In this document: positions 7,299 through 15,149 of the stretch, piece by piece | How the letters are laid out: every line of letters begins with the position of its first letter | Numbering within the stretch: position 1 is the first letter of the stretch | DNA from: Sphingomonas zeae | GTDB lineage: Bacteria; Pseudomonadota; Alphaproteobacteria; Sphingomonadales; Sphingomonadaceae | Direction: 5' to 3' | DNA length: 64,000 nt | Assembly: GCF_014197135.1 (NCBI RefSeq) | Contig: NZ_JACIFA010000004.1 | Coordinates: 124,001 to 188,000, forward strand | Program-made: the position numbers and the translations under genes | The notes under the pieces: generated by a model | Told to the model about the DNA's origin: nothing | The model's input: only the letters and a program-made list of their open reading frames with translations | The model's database searches: none

Positions 7299-8546
7299 AT
7301 GTCCGAATCCCGTTCCGCTGATCCGGTGACGCCCGTCGCCGCCGAGCCCCCCGGCGCGCCTATCGGCTTTGTCGAATTCGTCCTGCTGATCGCGGCGCTG
7401 ATGGCGCTGACCGCATTGGGGATCGATTCGATGCTGCCCGCGCTGCCCGCCATCGGGGAGGCGTTGGGGGCGTCGCCCGCCGCGCGGCCGTTCGTCGTCA
7501 CCGCCTTCCTGATCGGGTTCGGGGTCGCGCAGCTGGTGCATGGGCCGCTGGCGGATCGCTATGGGCGCCGGCGGGTGCTGATCGTCGCGTTGGTCATCTA
7601 TATCGTTGCCAATGGCGCGTCCGCGGTGGCCGGCAGCTTTACCCTGTTGCTGGTCGCGCGGGTCTGCGCCGGGGCAGCGATCGCGGCGACGCGGGTGGCG
7701 ACGGTGGCGCTGGTCCGCGACTGCTATCACGGGCGGGCCATGGCGCAGGTCATGTCGATTGCCTTCATGGTGTTCATGATCGTGCCGATTCTGGCGCCTG
7801 CGTTCGGAGAGCTGGTGCTGCTGTTCGGCAATTGGCGGCTGATCTTCTGGACGATCGCCGCGCTCGCCGCGCTGGTCCTTGCCTGGTTCTCGCTGCGGAT
7901 GCCCGAGACGCTGGCGCCCGAGGCGCAACTGCCCATTTCGCTGTCGCGGATCCTCGGCGGATGGCGCGAGACGCTCGGGGACCGGCTGTCGCTGGGCTAT
8001 ACGCTGGCGGCCACCGCGCTGATGGCGGCGCTGTACGGCTATCTCAATTCGGTACAGCCGATCATGGCGCAGACCTTTGGTCGCGAAAAGCTGCTCGCGC
8101 TGATCTTCGCCACGACCTCGGTCACGATGGCGGCGGCGAACCTGCTCAACTCGCGGATCGTCATGCGGCTGGGCACGCGGCTCATCAGCCACAGCTCGGT
8201 CACGATCCTGATCCTCGTGTCGGCGATCCACCTGGGAATCGCGCATTTCGGCGGCGAGTCGCTGATCGTCTTCGCGGTGCTCCAGGCGATCACCATGGCG
8301 TGCTTCGGTCTGGCGACCTCCAACTTCTCGTCGATGGCGATGGAGAATATGGGGCGGATCGCTGGCACCGCGTCGAGCGTGCAGGGCTTTACCAGCGTCA
8401 CCATCGGCTCACTGATCGGCGCAGGGATCGGCCACGCCTATGACGGGACGACGCAGCCACTGACGCTGGGCTTTCTGATCGCCGGATGCGTGGCCTTTGG
8501 CTTTGTCTTCATGACCGAGCGTGGGCGGATGTTCCGCCCCGCATAA
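7299..8546 (+). CDS. MFS drug efflux transporter, Bcr/CflA type
   Basis: A 415-residue inner-membrane protein with about twelve hydrophobic segments. The family signature between helices 2 and 3 is readable as GPLADRYGRRRVL near residue 85, and the Bcr/CflA motif C region follows (RVCAGAAIAATRVATVALV). The central cytoplasmic loop is about residues 205-230 (LRMPETLAPEAQ). These proteins export drugs or small metabolites using the proton gradient. It is the last gene before an acidic protein with its own strong ribosome-binding site, so probably its own unit. The substrate is unknown. Confidence 0.9.
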   Translation: MSESRSADPVTPVAAEPPGAPIGFVEFVLLIAALMALTALGIDSMLPALPAIGEALGASPAARPFVVTAFLIGFGVAQLVHGPLADRYGRRRVLIVALVIYIVANGASAVAGSFTLLLVARVCAGAAIAATRVATVALVRDCYHGRAMAQVMSIAFMVFMIVPILAPAFGELVLLFGNWRLIFWTIAALAALVLAWFSLRMPETLAPEAQLPISLSRILGGWRETLGDRLSLGYTLAATALMAALYGYLNSVQPIMAQTFGREKLLALIFATTSVTMAAANLLNSRIVMRLGTRLISHSSVTILILVSAIHLGIAHFGGESLIVFAVLQAITMACFGLATSNFSSMAMENMGRIAGTASSVQGFTSVTIGSLIGAGIGHAYDGTTQPLTLGFLIAGCVAFGFVFMTERGRMFRPA

Positions 8547-8611
8547 GCGACGCGCGGGAACCGCCCGGCCTGCCCCCGTGTTCCTCCTTCACAGTTCAAG
8601 AGGAGGCAGAG

Positions 8612-8953
8612 ATGGGCGGACATCAGGTCCCGAGCCAAGGACCCGGCGATGATGGCTGGGACGAGGAAGGCTATGACGAGAGCCAGCGCGCCGAAATTCT
8701 GGAGGTGACGCGCAACGGCCCGAGCGATGGCGTGCTGCTGACCGATATCGAACCCGATCTGGGCGATGACAGCGTCGAGGACGAGCCGATCGACGAGATC
8801 GACATGGACTCGGAGGAAGTCGGGACCAGCGATGCTTCGGTCGACATGGAGGCCGAGGATATCGACGAAGACGATCTCCAGGAAGATTTCGAGGACGACA
8901 CGGTCGCGGACGGCGACATCGACGAGGCCGACGATACCGCCTTGCGGCCATGA
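8612..8953 (+). CDS. Very acidic hypothetical protein
   Basis: A 113-residue protein dominated by aspartate and glutamate from about residue 45 onward (for example VEDEPIDEIDMDSEE and EDIDEDDLQEDFEDD). It has no signal peptide and no predicted fold, and is probably disordered. ATG 8612 is preceded by AGAGGAGGCA at ideal spacing; the frame is open upstream into the transporter gene but that part is not protein-like. Its stop overlaps the next start (ATGA), so the lipoprotein is translationally coupled to it. The function is not recognised. Confidence 0.7.
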   Translation: MGGHQVPSQGPGDDGWDEEGYDESQRAEILEVTRNGPSDGVLLTDIEPDLGDDSVEDEPIDEIDMDSEEVGTSDASVDMEAEDIDEDDLQEDFEDDTVADGDIDEADDTALRP

Positions 8954-9276
8954 ACCGGCTTCCTGTTGCCTTGGCGGCGGGCGGGATCGTGCTGGTCGGT
9001 TGTTCGGCCATGCCTGATCCGCGGGCCGCACTGCCGCCAATGGTCTCCACGACTTTTCAATGTGAGAATGGCAGCCGCTTCTGGGTGCGCTTCGACAATC
9101 GCGACGACAGCGCGCTCGTGCGTTTCGACGATGATCTGGAGATGCGGCTGAAGGGACAGCCCGTCGCCTCCGGCATCCATTATGCAGGCTTTGGTCACGA
9201 TCTTCGCGGTAAAGGGGGTGAGGTTGTTTTGACACGCCCCACGGGTGATTCTCTGCGCTGCACGGCTGCCCGGTAA
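8950..9276 (+). CDS. MliC-like lipoprotein
   Basis: A 108-residue lipoprotein: the signal peptide MNRLPVALAAGGIVLVGC ends in the lipobox LVGC. The mature part resembles the MliC (C-type lysozyme inhibitor) fold: a cysteine near the start (TTFQCENGSRFWVRF), a short central repeat (MRLKGQPVASGIHYAG), a KGGEVVL strand and a closing cysteine (SLRCTAAR) that would form the family disulfide. It would sit in the outer membrane facing the periplasm. Translation is coupled to the acidic gene by an ATGA overlap. The family call rests on pattern, not on alignment. Confidence 0.7.
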   Translation: MNRLPVALAAGGIVLVGCSAMPDPRAALPPMVSTTFQCENGSRFWVRFDNRDDSALVRFDDDLEMRLKGQPVASGIHYAGFGHDLRGKGGEVVLTRPTGDSLRCTAAR

Positions 9277-9305
9277 GGAGAGGGGGTGGAAACACGGCCG
9301 AAAAG

Positions 9306-9321
9306 TGGCGGAAATCCGCCA
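9306..9321. other. Short perfect palindrome upstream of the outer-membrane gene
   Basis: TGGCGGA-AA-TCCGCCA forms a 7-bp stem 30 bases after the MliC-like stop. It has no T-tract, so it could be a weak transcript end or a protein site. The rest of the 232-bp gap (9277-9508) shows no convincing gene. Confidence 0.3.
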
Positions 9322-9508
9322 TTGCCGTATTCCGCCCCCATTTGGTTCATCTTGGTGACAGGAACTGTGGCCATGGTGCAACAGGTTCCGACAAGGCGAC
9401 CAAAAATCTCAGATCCCGTGCAACCCCTGGCCTTGTTGCCGGTTAAGCGGGCCTGGGCTGAGCGGTTCGATCCGCCGCCCCACATAGAATAAGAGAAGGG
9501 TATCTCAC

Positions 9509-10150
9509 ATGCGTAAGCTTTCCCTCGTCGCCGCTGCGGCGGCTGCGTTCGTTGCCGTGCCTGCCATGGCTCAGGACATGAACACCACCGATACGGCGGC
9601 GGCTCCGGCCCCGGCCGCTGACACCGCGACCGCTCCCGACGGCACCCGCGCCTTTGGTATCGAGCCCTATGTCGCGATCATGGGTGGTTGGGAGCAGTTC
9701 GATCGCCAGTCGGTCGCCGGCATCCCCGCGCAGCCCAAGGGCTACAATCTGGACGGCGCGCTGGTCGAAGGTATCGTCGGCTTCAACGTGCCGCTGGGTC
9801 CGGTGTTCGTCGGCGCCGAGGGCGCGGTCGCCAAGGGCGTGTCGGGTGACATCGACTGGCAGTATGGCGCCTATGGCCGCGCGGGCTTCCGCGCCGGTGA
9901 GAGCGGCCTGTTCTACGGCAAGGTCGGCTATCGCTGGAACAACTTCCACAACTTCGCTCCGGGCGTCGTCGGTGACCTGAAGCAGGACTATCACGCGACC
10001 GTGTACGGCGTCGGCGCCGAAGTCGGCCCGAAGGACATCGGTCTGGGCGGCCTGACCGGCAACTCGGGTCTGCGCCTGCGTATGGAAGTTTCGACCTTCG
10101 ATGACGCGCACTCCTTCCGTCCGATGGCGGGTGTTGTCGCACACTTCTGA
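9509..10150 (+). CDS. Outer-membrane beta-barrel protein (opacity/porin-like)
   Basis: A 213-residue protein with a clear signal peptide (MRKLSLVAAAAAAFVAVPAMA, cut after AMA), an alanine/proline/threonine-rich linker (residues 22-48) and then an eight-stranded OmpA/opacity-type barrel. Alternating strands such as FGIEPYVAIMGGWEQF, FVGAEGAVAK and GRAGFRAGESGLFYGKVGYR are visible, and the last residue is phenylalanine (AGVVAHF), the usual BAM targeting signal. It has its own terminator and a strong GAGAAGG site, suggesting an abundant monocistronic protein. Confidence 0.88.
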   Translation: MRKLSLVAAAAAAFVAVPAMAQDMNTTDTAAAPAPAADTATAPDGTRAFGIEPYVAIMGGWEQFDRQSVAGIPAQPKGYNLDGALVEGIVGFNVPLGPVFVGAEGAVAKGVSGDIDWQYGAYGRAGFRAGESGLFYGKVGYRWNNFHNFAPGVVGDLKQDYHATVYGVGAEVGPKDIGLGGLTGNSGLRLRMEVSTFDDAHSFRPMAGVVAHF

Positions 10151-10178
10151 TCCTGATCGGATCCAGTTGGCGTAAAGG

Positions 10179-10214
10179 AACGGGGTTCGGCAGTGATGCC
10201 GGACCCCGTTTTTT
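10179..10214 (+). terminator. Rho-independent terminator of the outer-membrane gene
   Basis: A 14-bp stem (AACGGGGTTCGGCA with TGCCGGACCCCGTT, one G-T pair) and a 4-base loop are followed by a run of T residues, 28 bases after the stop codon at 10150. Confidence 0.9.
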
Positions 10215-10244
10215 ATGCGTGTCCGGCTCCCCATATCGGGGACG

Positions 10245-10577
10245 ATGGTCGGACGGGTGAAGCGCAAGGCGGGGCTGGTGGCGGCCGCCGAACGGATCGA
10301 GCGGGATGCGCCGTTCGCATGTGCGTTATGCGACCGGCCGCTGGGGGTGAAGGTGGAATGGCACCACCCCGTTCCCAAGAGCGAAGGCGGGCGCGAGACG
10401 GTGCCGGTGCACCCGATCTGTCACCGGACCATCCATGCGACGTTGTCCAATGCGGAACTGGCGCGGGGTTATTCCGATTTCGCGCTGTTGCGCGCCCACC
10501 CGGATATGGCACGGTTCCTGCGGTGGATTGCGGGGAAACCGGCGGATTTCCATGCGCCGACGCGGGGTGCTCGGTGA
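10245..10577 (+). CDS. HNH endonuclease-like protein
   Basis: A 110-residue HNH-fold protein. A zinc-type pair CALC near residue 26 is followed by VEWHHPVPKSEGG, which holds the catalytic histidines, and VHPICHRTIHATLSNAELA, which supplies the last histidine and metal ligands. HNH proteins of this size are found as free-standing nucleases of unknown target. ATG 10245 is preferred; ATG 10215 is in frame but lies at the end of the preceding terminator T-tract, so it has no room for a ribosome-binding site. The gene runs directly into a long inverted-repeat block. Confidence 0.8.
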   Translation: MVGRVKRKAGLVAAAERIERDAPFACALCDRPLGVKVEWHHPVPKSEGGRETVPVHPICHRTIHATLSNAELARGYSDFALLRAHPDMARFLRWIAGKPADFHAPTRGAR

Positions 10578-11010
10578 TTTTTGGCTCACGCGAAGCCGCG
10601 ATGACGCGAAGAAGGTTGGTTCGCGCGGAGGCGCGGAGACGCGGAATTTTTTGGGTTCGCGCAGAGGCGCGGAGGGCGCAGAGAAGAAGATTATAGCAGG
10701 GTAGGTGCCCCGCTCCGTTCCGCCTGAGCGTAGCCGAAGGGCACGGGATAGCCTTGGCCACGCGAGCCGCCTCCTGGGTAAACGCTTTTAGGGAAGCAGG
10801 TAGGGCCTTCGGTCCGAAATTGCCTTGTGGGGCGGAGGGATTCCCTTGGCCTTCGACTACGCTCAGGCTGAACGGAAGGGGGGATGGCCGGAATAAGCCA
10901 GCCGCGCTTCCCCTCTGCGGCTCTGCACCTCTGCGCCTCTGCGCGAACCAAAAACCTCCGCGCCTCCGCGCGAACCAACCTTCTTCGCGCCATCGCGGCT
11001 TCGCGCGATA
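10578..11010. repeat. Composite nested inverted repeat (families D and E)
   Basis: The outer arms, about 10585-10690 and 10905-11005, are inverted copies of a repeat whose core contains GCGAAGCCGCGATG and GGTTCGCGCGGAGGCGCGGA. Inside them are inverted copies of a second repeat (10715-10740 and 10850-10875, CCTTCGACTACGCTCAGGCT type). About 110 bp of unrelated sequence forms the centre. No credible gene lies here; the open frames across it are translations of repeat sequence. Confidence 0.85.
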
Positions 11011-11039
11011 AAAAAAGGGCGGACCGAAGCCCGCCCTTT
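11010..11039 (-). terminator. Rho-independent terminator of nrdB
   Basis: A 9-bp stem (AAAGGGCGG with CCGCCCTTT) and an 8-base loop, followed on the minus strand by a run of T, lies 4 bases after the nrdB stop. Confidence 0.88.
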
Positions 11040-11043
11040 CGGT

Positions 11044-12099
11044 TCACTCCGCCGCGACGCCGGCGGCCGAGAACATGTCGCCGGTTTCGCTCGCCTCTTC
11101 GTTGGCGGCCTTGCCCGTCTTGGCCTTCTGGCGCTTGTCGAAGGCGTCCCAGACGTCGTTCCACTGGCCCCGCGTCGCCGCCTTGGAATATTCGGTCGCG
11201 CGGGTTTCGAAGAAGTTGGCATGTTCCACGCCGTTGAGCAGCGGGGTCAGCCAGGGCAGGGGATGCTCGTCGATCATGTAGATCGGCTTCAGACCCAGCT
11301 GGCCCAACCGCCAGTCGGCGATGTAGCGGATATATTTCTTGATATCCTTCGCCGTCATGCCGCTGACCGGACCCATTTCGAACGCCAGATCGATGAAATT
11401 GTCCTCCAGCCGCACCGTCGTCTGGCACTGGTCGGCGATGTCATCCTTGACCGTCTTGGTCAGGCACTGGCGCTCCTTGGTGAAGGCGTGGAACAACTGG
11501 ATGATGCCCTCGCAGTGCAGCGACTCGTCGCGCACCGACCAGGTGACGATCTGGCCCATGCCCTTCATCTTGTTGAAGCGCGGGAAGTTCATGAGCATCG
11601 CGAAGGATGCGAACAACTGCACGCCCTCGGTGAACCCGCCGAACATGGCGAGCGTGCGTGCGATATCCTCGTCATTGTCGACGCCGAACTTCTGCAGATA
11701 GTCGTGCTTGTCCTTCATCTCGGCATATTCGAGGAAGGCGCCATATTCGCTCTCGGGCATACCGATCGTGTCGAGCAGATGGCTGTATGCGGCGATGTGC
11801 ACCGTCTCCATGTTGGAGAAGGCGGTCAGCATCATCTTGATCTCGGTCGGCTTGAACACCCGGCCGTATTTTTCGTGATAGCAGTCCTGCACCTCGACAT
11901 CCGCCTGGGTGAAGAAGCGGAAGATCTGGGTCAACAGATTGCGCTCATGATCGGTCAGCTTCTGCGCCCAGTCACGGCAATCCTCGCCCAGCGGCACTTC
12001 TTCGGGCAGCCAGTGAAGTTGTTGCTGGCGCTTCCAGAACTCGAACGCCCAGGGGTATTCGAAGGGCTTATACTGCTTGGAGGCTTGGAGGAGAGGCAT
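11044..12099 (-). CDS. nrdB: Class Ia ribonucleotide reductase, small subunit
   Basis: The 351-residue beta subunit carries the diiron-tyrosyl radical that starts reduction of ribonucleotides by NrdA. The diiron ligands appear in DVEVQDCYHEKY, METVHIAAYSHLLD and SVRDESLHCEG; the tyrosine in HIAAYSHLL aligns with the E. coli radical tyrosine 122. The N-terminus starts directly with the ferritin-like fold (ASKQYKPFEYPWAFEFW), so there is no added ATP-cone. The conserved C-terminal tail that docks to NrdA is partly replaced by a lysine/alanine-rich stretch ending AAGVAAE. It lies about 1.1 kb downstream of nrdA on the same strand, with unrelated genes between. Confidence 0.96.
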   Translation of the reverse strand: MPLLQASKQYKPFEYPWAFEFWKRQQQLHWLPEEVPLGEDCRDWAQKLTDHERNLLTQIFRFFTQADVEVQDCYHEKYGRVFKPTEIKMMLTAFSNMETVHIAAYSHLLDTIGMPESEYGAFLEYAEMKDKHDYLQKFGVDNDEDIARTLAMFGGFTEGVQLFASFAMLMNFPRFNKMKGMGQIVTWSVRDESLHCEGIIQLFHAFTKERQCLTKTVKDDIADQCQTTVRLEDNFIDLAFEMGPVSGMTAKDIKKYIRYIADWRLGQLGLKPIYMIDEHPLPWLTPLLNGVEHANFFETRATEYSKAATRGQWNDVWDAFDKRQKAKTGKAANEEASETGDMFSAAGVAAE

Positions 12100-12150
12100 C
12101 GGGGTTACTCCGGATACAAATCAAATGAGGTGAAGAGGGTGAAGGCCGGT

Positions 12151-12348
12151 TCAGCCGCTGCTCGCCCAGGAGCGCAAAGCGGTGGCGAAACCGGCGAGAA
12201 TGATCCCGCCCATGGCGAACATGGTGCCCGCGATCAGCCGGGCGTAGCGGCCCTGATCCGACCGGGGCGAGCGGAGTTGCAGCAGCAGCGTTGCGCCGAT
12301 GCCGGTTAAGATCGCCGCAACGGCGTACATGATCGCAGCACCCGTCAT
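12151..12348 (-). CDS. Small two-helix membrane protein
   Basis: A 65-residue protein with two hydrophobic segments, about residues 3-22 (GAAIMYAVAAILTGIGATLL) and 38-57 (IAGTMFAMGGIILAGFATAL), joined by a basic loop with SPRSDQGRYAR. It lies 51 bp upstream of nrdB on the same strand. No family is recognised. The helices and the codon pattern support a real gene, but evidence is modest. Confidence 0.55.
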   Translation of the reverse strand: MTGAAIMYAVAAILTGIGATLLLQLRSPRSDQGRYARLIAGTMFAMGGIILAGFATALRSWASSG

Positions 12349-12404
12349 GCGACCATTTCCGGCGTTGCGCGTTCCGAAACCGAACCCAACACAGGAGACT
12401 CAAA

Positions 12405-12656
12405 ATGGTCGATGTCAGCCAGATCAAGGAACATGCGGAAGTCATCGGTGCGGACGGCGTCCATGTCGGCACCGTCGACCATGTCGATGGCGACCGCATC
12501 AAGCTGACCAAGAACGACAGTCCCCAGACCCAGGACGGGCAGGGCGCCAAGCATCATTATCTGCCGATCGGCCTGGTCGCCGAGGTCGAGGGCGACAAGG
12601 TCCGCCTGTCGGCCACCGCGCAGAACGCCGTCGACCAGTTCGAAGAGGCGGAGTGA
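12405..12656 (+). CDS. DUF2171 domain protein
   Basis: An 83-residue protein of the DUF2171 family: VSQIKEHAEVIGADGVHVGT, then VDGDRIKLTKNDSPQ and a YLPIGLVAEVEGDKVRLSA block. This resembles a small PRC-barrel-like beta domain. It has a good ribosome-binding site (CAGGAGACTCAAA before ATG). Such proteins are common in alphaproteobacteria, where they are often stress-induced, but no activity is known. It is transcribed away from the small membrane protein and nrdB. Confidence 0.8.
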   Translation: MVDVSQIKEHAEVIGADGVHVGTVDHVDGDRIKLTKNDSPQTQDGQGAKHHYLPIGLVAEVEGDKVRLSATAQNAVDQFEEAE

Positions 12657-12660
12657 TTCT

Positions 12661-12726
12661 TTACCCCCTCTCCCCTTGTGGGAGAGGGAGGGACCCGCGG
12701 CCGCAGGCCGTGGGAGGGTAAGGGGG
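12661..12726. repeat. Inverted repeat, family B, left copy
   Basis: The element contains CTCTCCCCTTGTGGGAGAGG, then GCGGCCGCAGGCCGTGGGAG and GGTAAGGGGG. An inverted copy with a few differences lies at 13119-13182. Together they bracket the DUF559 gene. A CTCTCCCC-TTGT-GGGAGAG hairpin lies inside each copy. Confidence 0.85.
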
Positions 12727-12733
12727 TCGTCCA

Positions 12734-13204
12734 TCATGGACGGCCCTTTTGCTCATGCGCGATCCGCGCGCCGATTCTATCCAAGACACCGTCGAGATTG
12801 GTCATCACATCGGTATTGGTGAAGCGGATCACGTCATAACCTTCGTGTTCGAGAAAGCCGGTGCGCGCGGCATCGCTTTCCTGTTTCGACATATGGTCGT
12901 CGCCGTCGATCTCGATGACCAGCCGTGCCGAATGCGAGCAGAAATCGGCGTGGTACGGACCCATCGGGACTTGCCGGCGAAACTTCATACCCGGCAACGT
13001 CTCACGTAGGGCGCGCCACAGTCGGCGTTCGGGTTCGCCAGCATTTTTGCGCAGCTCACGCGATCGGCCGACCGTGGTCGCGGGCAATAATTGCCTTTTG
13101 GTCAGGCCTTGGGCGTTTCCCCTCACCCTTCCCACGGCCTCCGGCCGCAGGCCCCTTCCCTCTCCCACAAGGGGAGAGGGAGGTTTGGGGGCGTGAGGGT
13201 CCAT
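12734..13204 (-). CDS. DUF559 endonuclease-like protein
   Basis: A restriction-endonuclease-fold protein of the DUF559/Vsr-like group. The core begins at GRSRELRKNAGEPERRLWRA, then LPGMKFRRQVPMGPYHADF, followed by the acidic metal-binding strand LVIEIDGDDHM and GYDVIRFTNTDVM. The frame is open to ATG 13204 (156 residues), but its first 30 or so codons are a translation of the family B repeat (PPSPLVGEGRG), so the true start is probably an alternative codon around 13085-13105. Target unknown. It is flanked by inverted repeats and lies between nrdA and nrdB, which looks like a small inserted cassette. Confidence 0.75.
   Translation of the reverse strand: MDPHAPKPPSPLVGEGRGLRPEAVGRVRGNAQGLTKRQLLPATTVGRSRELRKNAGEPERRLWRALRETLPGMKFRRQVPMGPYHADFCSHSARLVIEIDGDDHMSKQESDAARTGFLEHEGYDVIRFTNTDVMTNLDGVLDRIGARIAHEQKGRP
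13119..13182. repeat. Inverted repeat, family B, right copy
   Basis: Reverse complement of the element at 12661-12726, with the same order of a CTCTCCC-ACAA-GGGGAGAG hairpin and a GCC-rich palindrome. It overlaps the 5' end of the DUF559 open frame. Confidence 0.85.
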
Positions 13205-13235
13205 GGTTTGGCCGTCCCGTCAGGCAGTTATCACC

Positions 13236-15149
13236 TCACTGACACGCCAGGCACTCGTCATAATCGGTCGTCTCGCCGATCTCGAACTTCGGTGCGCTGA
13301 TCGTGTTGTCGGCTTCGACGCCGCCTGAGCCCGCGAACCCGGCGCGCTGCACGGACTTGGAGCGCAGATAGTAGAGCGACTTGATGCCAAGCTCCCAGGC
13401 GCGGAAGTGGAGCATCAGCAGGTCCCACTTTTCCACGTCCGCCGGAATGAACAGGTTCAGCGACTGGGCCTGGTCGATATAGGGCGTGCGATCACCCGCC
13501 AGTTCGAGCAGCCAGCGCTGGTCGATCTCGAACGAGGTCTTGAAGGTGTCCTTTTCTTCCTGGCTCAGGAAGTCGAGATGCTGGACCGAACCGCCATGCT
13601 CCAGGATCGAATTCCAGACCGATTCGGCGTTCTTCGCCTTTTCGATCAGCAGCTTTTCCAGATACGGGTTCTTGACGACGAACGAGCCCGACAGCGTCTT
13701 GTGGGTATAGATGTTCGCCGGGATCGGCTCGATGCAGGCGCTGGTGCCGCCGCAGATGATGCTGATCGACGCGGTCGGCGCGATCGCCATCTTGCAGCTG
13801 AACCGCTCCATCACGCCGACATCGGCCGCGTCGGGGCACGGCCCGCGCTCGACCGCCAGGGTCATCGAAGCCTGGTTCACCTGCGCGTTGATGTGCTTGA
13901 ACATCCGCAGGTTCCACGACTTGGCCATCGCACCCTCGAAGGGGATGCCGCGTGCCTGGAGGAAGCTGTGGAAGCCCATCACGCCCAGGCCCACCGAACG
14001 CTCGCGCGCGGCGGAATAGGCGGCACGCTCCATGCCCGGCTCGTGACGGTCGATATAGTCCTGAAGGACATTGTCGAGGAAGCGCATCACGTCCTCGATA
14101 AAGCCCTTGTCGTCCTTCCACTCGTCCCAGGTTTCCAGGTTGAGCGAGGACAGGCAGCAGACGGCGGTGCGGTCCTTGCCCTTATGGTCCATGCCGGTCG
14201 GCAGGGTGATTTCCGAACACAGGTTCGAGGTCGACACCTTCAGCCCCAGCTCGCGGTGGTGCTTGGGCATGTTCTTGTTCACATGGTCGGCGAAGACGAT
14301 GTACGGCTCGCCGGTCGCCAGACGGGTCTCGACCAGCTTCTGGAACAGCGCGCGTGCGTCGACCGTGGCGCGGACCTCGCCGGTCTTCGGGCTCTTGAGA
14401 TGCCATTCGGCACCGTCGCGTACCGCTTCCATGAAGGCGTCGGGGATCAGGACGCCGTGATGGAGGTTCAGCGCCTTGCGATTGAAGTCGCCGCTGGGCT
14501 TGCGGATTTCCAGGAACTCCTCGATCTCGGGGTGCGAGATGTCGAGATAGCAGGCGGCCGAGCCGCGCCGCAGCGAACCCTGGCTGATCGCCAGCGTCAG
14601 CGAATCCATCACCCGGACGAAGGGGATGATGCCGCTGGTCTTGCCGTTCAGGCCCACCGGCTCGCCGATGCCGCGCACCTGGCCCCAATAGGTGCCGATG
14701 CCGCCGCCGCGCGACGCCAGCCAGACATTCTCGTTCCAGGTGGTGACGATGCCGTCCAGGCTGTCGGGCACCGAGTTGAGATAGCAGCTGATCGGCAGGC
14801 CGCGACCCGTGCCGCCGTTCGACAGGACGGGCGTGGCGGGCATGAACCACAGCTTCGAGATATAGTCGTACAGCCGCTGCGCATGTTCGGCATTGTCGGC
14901 ATAGGCCGAGGCCACGCGTACGAACAGGTCCTGATAGCTTTCACCGGGCAGGAGGTAGCGGTCGTTCAGCGTTTCCTTGCCGAAGTCGGTCAGCCGCGCG
15001 TCGCGGGCATGGTCAACCTCGACCGGATAAGGTTGCGGGCGCACCGACTTGGTATCCGCCGGGGTCGGCACTGGAGCAGCCGTGTCCGCGGCCATCTTTT
15101 CGAGCATATCAGTCGTCATGTCGCTATCCCGGCTATCCCTGAAATCCAT
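13236..15149 (-). CDS. nrdA: Class Ia ribonucleotide reductase, large subunit
   Basis: Catalytic alpha subunit, about 637 residues. Active-site pieces are readable: the first redox cysteine in GLPISCYLNSVPDSL, the N-x-C-x-E set in STSNLCSEITLP (thiyl-radical cysteine), the second redox cysteine of the pair in RTAVCCLSSLNLE, and the C-terminal shuttle pair in ECLACQ. E. coli NrdA is about 760 residues; the missing part is the N-terminal ATP-cone, since the frame goes from a short disordered leader straight into the catalytic domain (LTDFGKETLNDRYLLPG). Dimer-interface specificity control may remain. ATG 15149 is chosen; GTG 15152 and ATG 15119 are possible. Confidence 0.96.
   Translation of the reverse strand: MDFRDSRDSDMTTDMLEKMAADTAAPVPTPADTKSVRPQPYPVEVDHARDARLTDFGKETLNDRYLLPGESYQDLFVRVASAYADNAEHAQRLYDYISKLWFMPATPVLSNGGTGRGLPISCYLNSVPDSLDGIVTTWNENVWLASRGGGIGTYWGQVRGIGEPVGLNGKTSGIIPFVRVMDSLTLAISQGSLRRGSAACYLDISHPEIEEFLEIRKPSGDFNRKALNLHHGVLIPDAFMEAVRDGAEWHLKSPKTGEVRATVDARALFQKLVETRLATGEPYIVFADHVNKNMPKHHRELGLKVSTSNLCSEITLPTGMDHKGKDRTAVCCLSSLNLETWDEWKDDKGFIEDVMRFLDNVLQDYIDRHEPGMERAAYSAARERSVGLGVMGFHSFLQARGIPFEGAMAKSWNLRMFKHINAQVNQASMTLAVERGPCPDAADVGVMERFSCKMAIAPTASISIICGGTSACIEPIPANIYTHKTLSGSFVVKNPYLEKLLIEKAKNAESVWNSILEHGGSVQHLDFLSQEEKDTFKTSFEIDQRWLLELAGDRTPYIDQAQSLNLFIPADVEKWDLLMLHFRAWELGIKSLYYLRSKSVQRAGFAGSGGVEADNTISAPKFEIGETTDYDECLACQ

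Noticed and set aside
9286..9492. 68-codon frame upstream of the outer-membrane protein
   Set aside because: No ribosome-binding site, no hydrophobic or family pattern, and it overlaps the expected promoter region.
10691..11428. 245-codon minus-strand frame running from nrdB into the repeats
   Set aside because: It is out of frame with nrdB and mostly translates repeat sequence.
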